From assembly GCA_016650415.1 (NCBI GenBank), contig JAENVU010000086.1, positions 1-12,021 on the forward strand: a stretch of 12,021 nucleotides of DNA. The letters run 5' to 3'. This stretch comes from Acidimicrobiia bacterium (GTDB taxonomy: Bacteria > Actinomycetota > Acidimicrobiia > IMCC26256 > JAENVU01). Position 1 is the first letter of the stretch, and every line of letters begins with the position of its first letter. Made by a program: the position numbers and the translations under genes. The notes beneath the pieces were generated by a model. That model was not told the origin of the DNA. It did no database searches and saw only the letters and a program-made list of their open reading frames with translations. Below are positions 6,681 to 12,021 of this stretch, in pieces.

Positions 6681-7831
6681 CAGTCGACTCCCAGTTCTGC
6701 ACGAGGGTCATCCGTGAACGTGGCCGCCAACGCCTCCACTGCGTCGCGCTGTTCTCGGTCCAACTTCGCGGGCACGTTCAGATCGAACGTGACGAAGAGG
6801 TCCCCGGCATGGCCGTTCGTGCCCGCGATGCCCCGACCCTTCACCTTCTGCGTCGTGCCTGGTTGGGTACCGGCCTTCACCTTGACGGTGACGGGTTCGG
6901 TCAGCGTCGGCACTTTGATGTTGGCGCCGAGCGTTGCTTCGGCAAACGTGATCGGGACGTGGACGTCGAGGTCGCGTGACCCGCGCCGGCCGAAGATCGG
7001 GTGGGGTCGCACCTTGACCACCACGTAGAGGTCCCCGGCGGGCCCGCCATTGCGACCGGCCGCGCCGCGTTGCGCGACCTTGATCCGCTGGCCGTCCTTC
7101 ACGCCGACGGGCAGCTTGACCTTCACGTCACGCCGACGCACTTCGGTCCCACCGCCGCGACACCGTGGACAGGGATCCGTGATCACCACACCGCGACCGG
7201 AGCAGGTCGGGCACACCTGACTGAAGGAGAACGGCCCCTGATCGACCGCGACTTCGCCCCGTCCACCACATTGCGCACAGGTCTGGGGCGTCGTGCCGGG
7301 CTTCGCGCCGGACCCCTTGCACTCGGAGCATGCGGCCTCGGCCGTGAAGGCGACGGTGGTGGTGATGCCCTCGATCGCCTCGAGGAAGTCGATCGTGATC
7401 TCGGACTCGAGGTCGGCGCCCCGCTGAGGCGTCTGCCGCCCGCGACCGCCACGCCCACCGCCGCGACCACCCCGGCCTCCAAAGAGACCGCCGAGGAGAT
7501 CGCCGAGGTCGACGCCTTCATCGAACTGGAACCCGCCCGGCGCACCACCGAATCCGCCCGGTCCACCGGGACCACCGGAATACGCACCCGACGCCACCAT
7601 GCGCCGGACTTCGTCGTACTCGGCGCGCTTCTTGGCGTCGCTGAGCACATCGTTGGCGGCCGAGACGTCTTTGAAGCGTTCTTCCGCTTCCTTGTTCCCC
7701 GGGTTCGCGTCGGGGTGATACTGCTTCGCGAGTTTGCGGTACGCGCGCGTGATGTCCTTCTCCGTCGCGCCGGCCGCCACGCCGAGCACGGCGTAGTAAT
7801 CCGTGTCGAACCACTCGCGTTGTGGAGCCAT
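6680..7831 (-). CDS. dnaJ: Co-chaperone DnaJ (Hsp40)
   Basis: DnaJ delivers unfolded substrate to DnaK and stimulates its ATPase. The 383 residues have the full type-I layout. The J domain (about 10-75) carries the essential HPD at 39-41. A Gly/Phe-rich stretch (about 84-135) has many GG and RGG units. A zinc-binding region has four Cys pairs: C168/C171 in CSECKGSG, C185/C188 in CAQCGGRG, C207/C210 in CPTCSGRG and C221/C224 in CPRCRGGG. C-terminal substrate-binding domains follow. The ATG at 7831 lies five bases after the grpE stop, giving TAGGGACGATG, so translation is probably coupled. The stop overlaps the hspR start. The unusually long Gly/Arg run at about 113-131 explains local low complexity in the DNA. 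Gene order dnaK-grpE-dnaJ-hspR matches the standard actinobacterial operon, so this is the main DnaJ. Confidence 0.96.
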   Translation of the reverse strand: MAPQREWFDTDYYAVLGVAAGATEKDITRAYRKLAKQYHPDANPGNKEAEERFKDVSAANDVLSDAKKRAEYDEVRRMVASGAYSGGPGGPGGFGGAPGGFQFDEGVDLGDLLGGLFGGRGGRGGGRGGRGRQTPQRGADLESEITIDFLEAIEGITTTVAFTAEAACSECKGSGAKPGTTPQTCAQCGGRGEVAVDQGPFSFSQVCPTCSGRGVVITDPCPRCRGGGTEVRRRDVKVKLPVGVKDGQRIKVAQRGAAGRNGGPAGDLYVVVKVRPHPIFGRRGSRDLDVHVPITFAEATLGANIKVPTLTEPVTVKVKAGTQPGTTQKVKGRGIAGTNGHAGDLFVTFDLNVPAKLDREQRDAVEALAATFTDDPRAELGVD

Positions 7832-7836
7832 CGTCC

Positions 7837-8373
7837 CTACTTCGTCACCTTGACCATCGCCGGCCGTACGACGCGGCCGCGGACTCGATATCCGGACCGC
7901 ATCGTCGCGGCGACCACCGGGTCGCCATCACCGTCTTCGTGCATCACTGCTTCGTGTTCATTGGGATCGAACGCGACCCCATCCGCCTCGATCCGCTCGA
8001 GCCCGGCCGCTTCGAGGACGCCAACGAGTTGCGCATGCACCAACTCCAGGCCCTTGCGCACGCTCTCGTCGCCCTCGGGCGGCAACTGTGCGAGCGCACT
8101 GTCGAAACTGTCGAGTACCGGGAGCAACTTTTCGAGCAACGCCTCGCTCGCCCGCTCGACAATCGCGGCCTCCCGCTTCATCGCTTGCTTGCGGTAGTTC
8201 TCGAAATCCGCCTGGATCTGTTGGGCGAGCGCGCGCATCTCGTTGCGCTCACCCAACAGCCGCTCCAGATCGCCTTCGACCACTTCGGCCGCGGCCGCCT
8301 CGGCATCCGCGTCGGCATCGAGGAGGTCCTCGATGCCGACCTCCGGATCCGGGTTCAGCGCGTCATCACTCAT
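7837..8373 (-). CDS. grpE: Nucleotide-exchange factor GrpE
   Basis: GrpE releases ADP from DnaK and so resets its folding cycle; it can also act as a thermosensor. The 178 residues start with an acidic disordered stretch (1-33, rich in Asp, Glu and Ala). A long helical dimerisation region follows (about 34-90), including ADFENYRKQAMKRE. The C-terminal beta domain contains the family motifs FDPNEHEAVMHE (135-146) and the ending GYRVRGRVVRPAMVKV (161-176). Length is ordinary for the family. The ATG at 8373-8371 overlaps the dnaK TGA by four bases (ATGA), so translation is coupled to dnaK. dnaJ begins five bases after its stop. Expression should follow the HspR-controlled dnaK promoter. No anomaly is visible. 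Confidence 0.96.
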   Translation of the reverse strand: MSDDALNPDPEVGIEDLLDADADAEAAAAEVVEGDLERLLGERNEMRALAQQIQADFENYRKQAMKREAAIVERASEALLEKLLPVLDSFDSALAQLPPEGDESVRKGLELVHAQLVGVLEAAGLERIEADGVAFDPNEHEAVMHEDGDGDPVVAATMRSGYRVRGRVVRPAMVKVTK

Positions 8374-10214
8374 GACTCCGCGCCGGGCTCGTCGACGATC
8401 TCCGCCTCGGCGACCTCGTCGTCGTCAGGCGCCGTGCCGTCGGCACCGGCGCCGTCGGCACCGGCGGCCGCCTCCGAAGCGGACGCCGCGGCGTACAGCC
8501 GCTGTGCGAACTCCTGGCTCGCGCCGATCAAACCCTCGTGGGCCGAGCGAATCGCGTCGACGTCGGTGCCCGCCAGTGCCTCGCGAAGACCCGTGAGGGC
8601 CTCCTCGATCTTCTCGCGTTCGGCCGGCTCGACCTTGTCACCCGAGTCCTTGAGCAGCTTCTCGGTCTGGAAGACGAGGTTGTCCGCGTTGTTCCGGACT
8701 TCGGCCTCTTCCCGCCGCGCCTTGTCTTCGTCGGCGTGGGCTTCGGCCTCCTTCATCATGCGGTCGATCTCGTCCTTGCTGAGCGCCGTACCGCCGGTGA
8801 TCGTCATCTGCTGTTCTTTCCCCGTCCCGAGATCCTTCGCGGTGACGTGCACGATGCCGTTCGCATCGATGTCGAAGGTGACCTCGACCTGGGGGACACC
8901 ACGCGGCGCCGACGGAATACCGACGAGCTGGAACGTGCCCAGCGTCTTGTTGCGATAGGCCATGTCGGACTCGCCCTGGAGCACCTTGATCTCGACCGAG
9001 CTCTGGTTGTCGTCCGCGGTCGTGAAGACCTCGGAACGCTTGGTCGGGATCGTGGTGTTGCGCTCGATGAGCTTGGTCATGATCTGACCCTTGGTCTCGA
9101 TCCCGAGCGACAACGGGGTGACGTCGAGCAGGAGGACGTCCTTGACGTCGCCCTTCAAGACTCCGGCCTGGATCGCGGCACCGACGGCGACGGCTTCATC
9201 GGGGTTGATCCCCTTGTCGCCGTCCTTGCCGGTCAACTCGCGGACGAGGTCGGCAACCGCGGGCATGCGTGTCGACCCACCGACGAGCAGGACCCGGTCG
9301 ATACCGCTCATCTGCATGCCGGCATCGCGGATGGCTTGCTCGAACGGGCCCCGACACGCTTCGAGCAGGTCGCGCGTCAGCTCCTGGAACTTCGAGCGCG
9401 AGAGCGACAACTCCAGGTGGAGTGGACCGTCGGCGGTGGCCGTGATGAACGGCAGGTTGATCGAGGTCTCCTGCAACGAGGACAGCTCGATCTTCGCCTT
9501 CTCGGCGGCTTCCTTCAGCCGCTGCGTCGCCATCTTGTCGGCACCGAGGTCGACGCCGTGCGCGTTCTTGAACTCGGACACCATCCAATCGATGACGCGC
9601 TGGTCCCAGTCGTCGCCACCCAGGTGGGTGTTTCCTGCGGTCGACTTGACTTCGAACACACCTTCACCGAGTTCCAGCACCGACACGTCGAACGTGCCGC
9701 CACCGAGGTCGAAGACGAGAATGGTGACGTCGTTGTCCTTCTCGAGGCCGTAGGCGAGCGCGGCCGCGGTCGGCTCGTTGATGATGCGCAGGACCTCGAG
9801 CCCCGCGATCTCGCCGGCCTCCTTGGTGGCCTGGCGCTCGGCATCACCGAAGTACGCCGGGACCGTGATAACGGCCTGGCTCACGGTGTCACCGAGATAG
9901 GACTCAGCATCCCGCTTGAGCTTCTGGAGAATTCGCGCCGAGATTTCCTGGGTGTTGTACGCCTTGCCATCGATGTCGATGGACCAGTCGGTGCCGATGT
10001 GGCGCTTCACCGAGCGGATCGTCCGATCCGGGTTGGTGATCGCCTGACGCTTCGCGACCTCGCCGACGAGCACTTCGCCCGTCTTCGAGAACGCGACGAC
10101 CGACGGGGTGGTACGGGCGCCTTCCGCATTGGGAATGACAACCGGCTCGCCCGCTTCGAGAGTCGAAACGACCGAGTTGGTGGTGCCGAGGTCGATACCG
10201 ACAGCCTTGGACAT
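8370..10214 (-). CDS. dnaK: Molecular chaperone DnaK (Hsp70)
   Basis: DnaK binds exposed hydrophobic peptide segments in an ATP-driven cycle, helped by the DnaJ and GrpE encoded next to it, and is also the expected co-repressor of HspR. The 614 residues are typical. The nucleotide-binding domain carries the three Hsp70 signatures: GIDLGTTNS (6-14), VFDLGGGTFDVS (167-178) and VLLVGGSTRMPAV (308-320). The interdomain linker is around LLLDVTPLSLG (361-371). The substrate-binding domain, helical lid and an Ala/Gly/Asp-rich acidic tail follow. The tail includes a 15-bp tandem repeat in the DNA and ends in EIVDEPGAES. A strong GGAGGA ribosome-binding site four bases before the ATG fixes the start. 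Upstream lie a leader hairpin and a HAIR-like site, so heat-shock induction through HspR is expected. It is the first gene of dnaK-grpE-dnaJ-hspR. Confidence 0.98.
   Translation of the reverse strand: MSKAVGIDLGTTNSVVSTLEAGEPVVIPNAEGARTTPSVVAFSKTGEVLVGEVAKRQAITNPDRTIRSVKRHIGTDWSIDIDGKAYNTQEISARILQKLKRDAESYLGDTVSQAVITVPAYFGDAERQATKEAGEIAGLEVLRIINEPTAAALAYGLEKDNDVTILVFDLGGGTFDVSVLELGEGVFEVKSTAGNTHLGGDDWDQRVIDWMVSEFKNAHGVDLGADKMATQRLKEAAEKAKIELSSLQETSINLPFITATADGPLHLELSLSRSKFQELTRDLLEACRGPFEQAIRDAGMQMSGIDRVLLVGGSTRMPAVADLVRELTGKDGDKGINPDEAVAVGAAIQAGVLKGDVKDVLLLDVTPLSLGIETKGQIMTKLIERNTTIPTKRSEVFTTADDNQSSVEIKVLQGESDMAYRNKTLGTFQLVGIPSAPRGVPQVEVTFDIDANGIVHVTAKDLGTGKEQQMTITGGTALSKDEIDRMMKEAEAHADEDKARREEAEVRNNADNLVFQTEKLLKDSGDKVEPAEREKIEEALTGLREALAGTDVDAIRSAHEGLIGASQEFAQRLYAAASASEAAAGADGAGADGTAPDDDEVAEAEIVDEPGAES
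8436..8465. repeat. 15-bp exact tandem repeat in the dnaK tail
   Basis: GCCGTCGGCACCGGC occurs twice head to tail. It encodes the Gly-Ala-Asp-Gly part of the disordered DnaK C-terminal tail. It keeps the reading frame and probably arose by slippage. No function is implied. Confidence 0.8.
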
Positions 10215-10218
10215 GGAT

Positions 10219-10224
10219 TCCTCC
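10219..10224 (-). promoter_or_regulatory. Strong ribosome-binding site of dnaK
   Basis: Read on the minus strand this is GGAGGA, four bases before the dnaK ATG. It is the best Shine-Dalgarno match in the window and decides the start. It contrasts with the plus-strand neighbours, which appear leaderless. Confidence 0.8.
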
Positions 10225-10254
10225 GACGTGCTTAGGGGTGGATTGGGCCAGGGG

Positions 10255-10280
10255 ACAAACGGGACGAATATGCCGTTTGT
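10255..10280. repeat. Perfect 8-bp inverted repeat in the dnaK leader
   Basis: ACAAACGG (10255-10262) and CCGTTTGT (10273-10280) are exact reverse complements around a 10-base AT-richer loop. It lies 41-66 bp upstream of the dnaK start, downstream of the HAIR-like site, so it would be transcribed into the dnaK 5' leader if the promoter overlaps that site. It could be an RNA hairpin or a second operator. It does not match the CIRCE repeat of HrcA. Confidence 0.5.
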
Positions 10281-10297
10281 AGATCTGGGTGTTGGGG

Positions 10298-10327
10298 GTA
10301 CAAGAACCTTGAGTCGAACGTTGACAA
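10298..10327 (-). promoter_or_regulatory. Tentative dnaK promoter
   Basis: On the minus strand TTGTCA (10327-10322) matches five of six -35 bases. TTGTAC (10303-10298), 18 bp further, is a poor -10 box. The pair overlaps the HAIR-like site, which would suit repression by HspR. The weak -10 makes this uncertain. Confidence 0.3.
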
Positions 10328-10328
10328 C
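10308..10328. promoter_or_regulatory. HAIR-like HspR operator upstream of dnaK
   Basis: CTTGAGT at 10308-10314 is an exact consensus HAIR half-site. After a 7-base spacer comes TGACAAC (10322-10328), which keeps the CAA of the second half and resembles the TATCAAC arm of the clpB site at five of seven bases. It lies about 94-114 bp upstream of the dnaK start. One perfect half plus correct spacing in the expected position supports it; the second half is degenerate. Confidence 0.62.
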
Positions 10329-10348
10329 TTTCTAGCGCGTGGATCTAT

Positions 10349-10365
10349 TCCCGAAAGAATCGGGA
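10349..10365. repeat. Short inverted repeat in the dnaK divergent region
   Basis: TCCCGA and TCGGGA flank a 5-base spacer. It lies 20 bp beyond the dnaK HAIR-like site and just upstream of the -35 region of the plus-strand gene. It could be a regulator site, but arms this short also arise by chance. Confidence 0.3.
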
Positions 10366-10371
10366 GCACTG

Positions 10372-10399
10372 TTGCGCCGGTGGGTTTCGCGCCTAGATT
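10372..10399 (+). promoter_or_regulatory. Probable promoter of the cyclic-nucleotide-binding gene (leaderless)
   Basis: TTGCGC (10372-10377) and TAGATT (10394-10399) are separated by 16 bp. The -10 hexamer ends six bases before the ATG, so transcription would begin at the start codon. No ribosome-binding site is seen, in agreement with a leaderless message. Confidence 0.5.
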
Positions 10400-10405
10400 C
10401 CCGCC

Positions 10406-10831
10406 ATGGCTCGAAACGATGTCTTCATTGGGCACCTCGCCGAGGTTCCGCTGTTCTCGGCGCTCTCCCGCAAGGAGCTCGGACTCGTGGCCCGTCGGGC
10501 CGAGGACGTCAAGGTGGATGCCGGGCGAGTCCTCGTGAGTGAGGGCTCGAGCGGCTCGGAGTTCTTCGTGATCCTGGAGGGCACCGCCAAGGTCTCCCGC
10601 CGGGGTCGCAAGGTCGCGACGCTCGGCCCGGGCGCGGCATTCGGTGAGCTCGCCCTCCTCGACAAGGCACCCCGCAACGCGACGGTCACCGCCGAAACCG
10701 ACATGGAGCTCGTGGTGCTGGGTCAGCGCGAGTTCGGCGGTGTGATCGACGAAGTTCCCGGTGTTGCGCGCAAGCTCCTCACGGGGATGGCGCGTCGCTT
10801 GCGTGAGGCCGACGCCCACTCGGTGCAGTAG
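10406..10831 (+). CDS. Stand-alone cyclic-nucleotide-binding-domain protein
   Basis: This 141-residue protein consists almost entirely of one cyclic-nucleotide-binding (Crp-type) domain. The beta-barrel runs from about 12 to 105. The phosphate-binding cassette is at 79-94: FGELALLDKAPRNATV, with E81 and R90 in the places that hold the ribose and phosphate of cAMP or cGMP in known members. A short C-terminal helix (about 112-135) follows. There is no helix-turn-helix, kinase, cyclase or membrane segment, so it is not a complete Crp/Fnr regulator. A ligand-dependent effect on a partner protein is the likely mode. The ATG at 10406 follows a TAGATT box by six bases, suggesting a leaderless message. 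It is divergent from dnaK and 66 bp before the iron-sulfur oxidoreductase, possibly with a functional link to it. Ligand and partner are unknown. N91 differs from the small residue usual after the cassette Arg, so nucleotide binding is not certain. Confidence 0.85.
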   Translation: MARNDVFIGHLAEVPLFSALSRKELGLVARRAEDVKVDAGRVLVSEGSSGSEFFVILEGTAKVSRRGRKVATLGPGAAFGELALLDKAPRNATVTAETDMELVVLGQREFGGVIDEVPGVARKLLTGMARRLREADAHSVQ

Positions 10832-10885
10832 CCCATCGGCTCGCACCAATACCCGCGGGGTTTCGCCCAGCTGCTCGGTCGAAGG

Positions 10886-10891
10886 TAGTTT
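10886..10891 (+). promoter_or_regulatory. Probable -10 box of the iron-sulfur oxidoreductase gene (leaderless)
   Basis: TAGTTT lies exactly six bases before the GTG start, as in the two other genes with this layout. GAAGG at 10881-10885 is a possible but distant ribosome-binding site. No convincing -35 box was found. Confidence 0.4.
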
Positions 10892-10897
10892 GCCGCG

Positions 10898-12021
10898 GTG
10901 AATTCTCGACGCGTTCTGCCGAAGCCCCATCAGATCGTCCTCGGGATCGGCGTGCTCGCCGCGGTCGGGACGCTCGCATCCGGGATCGCCCCTGAGATCA
11001 CCGGGTGGCACGACAAGTCCTCGATCGCCCGCGAGGTCTTCGTTAACATCCCGGCGCCACTCGAGGTTGCCTTCTATCTCGCCGTTGCCACCGGCCTGTT
11101 TCTCACCGCCTGGCTGACGTCACTCCGCGTCCGCAACTACGAGCGGGGAAAGCCCGACAACCGGCGCACCAACAAGGGCAACGTCCACCGTCGCATGCGC
11201 GACTTCCGCCGCGGCGTGTGGATGCGCACTCTCCTGCGGGACCCGGCCGCCGGCGTCATGCACTCGATGATCTACTTCGGGTTCCTGGTCCTCTTCATCG
11301 TCACGATCCTCCTCGAGGTCGATCACCAACTGCCGGACTCGCTGAAGTTTCTGCACGGTCGGACCTACCAGGCCTACGCATTCACCGCCGACCTCTTCGG
11401 GCTCGTGTTCCTCGGCGGGATCGTCTGGGCGTTCGTCCGCCGGTACGCGCAGCAGCCCTACCGGATCCGGATCAAGACGAAGCCGGAGCACTTGGTCATC
11501 CTCGTCACGTTCCTCGTGATCGGCGTCACCGGTTTCATCACCGAGGGATTCCGGATTGCCGCGCTGCGTAACGAACTCGGCGCCGGGGCCGACTTCGAGA
11601 AGTGGAGCTTCGTCGGCTGGGCCACTTCCAACGTCGTGCACAACTGGTCGACCTCGACGCTGCTCGACGCGCACCGTTGGGCCTGGTCGGCCCACGTCAT
11701 TGCGTTCCTCGGGTTCCTGGTGATCCTGCCGACCACGATGCTGCGGCACATGATCACGAGCCCGATGAACATGTACCTCAAGGACCGCGAGCGCCCGAAG
11801 GGCGCGATGCGCGAGATGCCCAACCTCATGGAGACCGAACTCGAGACCTTCGGTGCCTCCACGATCGAGGACTTCACGTGGAAGCAGCTGTTCGACACCG
11901 ACGCCTGCACCATCTGCGGGCGGTGCACCTCGGTGTGCCCCGCCCACGCCACCGGCAAGCCCCTCGACCCCCGCGAGATCGTCAACAAGACCGGCGAGGT
12001 CATGGCACTCACCGGGACCCC
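10898..12021 (+). CDS. Membrane iron-sulfur oxidoreductase, EtfD-like (cut by window edge)
   Basis: The first 374 residues are present and the C-terminal part is missing. The N-terminal half is a NarI-like membrane region with about six hydrophobic helices (near 12-30, 55-75, 120-140, 162-181, 197-216, 262-282). His residues such as H122 and H266 sit near helix positions and could hold haem. A cytoplasmic segment follows with a 4Fe-4S ferredoxin motif, C337, C340, C343 and C347-Pro, in CTICGRCTSVCP. This arrangement matches the actinobacterial family of M. tuberculosis Rv0338c (EtfD), which passes electrons from electron-transferring flavoprotein of fatty-acid oxidation to the quinone pool. 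In that family a second Fe-S motif and CCG domains follow. The GTG at 10898 is the start because an in-frame TAG lies four codons upstream. Heterodisulfide-reductase-like or glycolate-oxidase-like relatives are alternatives, because the distinguishing C-terminal domains are not visible. Confidence 0.85.
   Translation, partial: MNSRRVLPKPHQIVLGIGVLAAVGTLASGIAPEITGWHDKSSIAREVFVNIPAPLEVAFYLAVATGLFLTAWLTSLRVRNYERGKPDNRRTNKGNVHRRMRDFRRGVWMRTLLRDPAAGVMHSMIYFGFLVLFIVTILLEVDHQLPDSLKFLHGRTYQAYAFTADLFGLVFLGGIVWAFVRRYAQQPYRIRIKTKPEHLVILVTFLVIGVTGFITEGFRIAALRNELGAGADFEKWSFVGWATSNVVHNWSTSTLLDAHRWAWSAHVIAFLGFLVILPTTMLRHMITSPMNMYLKDRERPKGAMREMPNLMETELETFGASTIEDFTWKQLFDTDACTICGRCTSVCPAHATGKPLDPREIVNKTGEVMALTGT

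Noticed and set aside
7440..7500. Repetitive GC-rich DNA suggesting a short repeat array
   Set aside because: It encodes the Gly/Arg-rich linker of DnaJ in frame and has no regular spacer, so it is low-complexity coding sequence and not a CRISPR or satellite array.
7001..8197. A 398-codon open frame on the plus strand across dnaJ and grpE
   Set aside because: It runs antisense over two well-supported genes and has no recognisable domain.
8538..10235. A 565-codon open frame on the plus strand opposite dnaK
   Set aside because: It is fully antisense to an unmistakable dnaK gene. In high-GC DNA the codon bias of the real gene suppresses stops in an opposite frame, and its translation shows no recognisable domain.
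10255..10280. The dnaK leader repeat as a CIRCE element for HrcA
   Set aside because: The arms ACAAACGG and CCGTTTGT do not match TTAGCACTC-N9-GAGTGCTAA.
10232..11011. A 259-codon minus-strand frame over the cyclic-nucleotide-binding gene and the dnaK upstream region
   Set aside because: It would cover the operator region and a clear plus-strand domain, and its translation matches nothing recognisable.
11120..11947. A 275-codon minus-strand frame opposite the iron-sulfur oxidoreductase
   Set aside because: The plus-strand frame gives transmembrane helices and a canonical 4Fe-4S motif; the minus frame is His/Glu/Val-rich without any domain.

Overview
The window is high-GC bacterial DNA. Genes are tightly packed and often overlap, GTG starts are common, and the dnaK-grpE-dnaJ block ends in a MerR-type hspR gene. 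This points to an actinobacterium. Protein sequence and gene order suggest a deep lineage such as Acidimicrobiia, but that is an inference from memory and not a search result.

From 1 to 3577 lies a minus-strand purine block, read right to left. purA (adenylosuccinate synthase) comes first, then purD (GARS), then a two-gene VapBC-type toxin-antitoxin module, and last the first 43 codons of purB (adenylosuccinate lyase), which runs off the left edge. The toxin gene's stop overlaps the purB GTG start (GTGA), so the toxin-antitoxin module sits inside the purine run and appears translationally coupled to purB. The purB fragment is not obvious as an open frame because it is cut off.

From 3666 to 10214 lies a minus-strand chaperone block, dnaK-grpE-dnaJ-hspR followed by clpB. 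It encodes the DnaK folding cycle, its repressor HspR and the ClpB disaggregase. Two HAIR-like operators fit HspR control. One, upstream of clpB, is a perfect inverted repeat with 10-bp arms and a 7-nt spacer. The other, upstream of dnaK, has one consensus half and one degenerate half. Two small inverted repeats separate clpB from purA; the one nearer purA looks like a weak terminator or leader hairpin.

From 10406 to the right edge the genes are on the plus strand, divergent from dnaK. First is a 141-aa stand-alone cyclic-nucleotide-binding-domain protein. Then comes a membrane iron-sulfur oxidoreductase of the type called EtfD in mycobacteria, cut off by the window edge after its first 4Fe-4S motif. 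Both genes, and the antitoxin gene at 884, have a TAGnnT hexamer exactly six bases before the start codon, as expected for leaderless transcripts.

Most of the window is conserved housekeeping sequence. The parts worth a second look are the toxin-antitoxin insertion coupled to purB, the variant HspR operators, the leader hairpins of dnaK and purA, and the recurring leaderless promoter pattern. I see no tRNA, rRNA, CRISPR array, transposase or prophage gene. No gene-free stretch exceeds 300 bases; the longest is the 191-bp divergent region between dnaK and the cyclic-nucleotide-binding gene.
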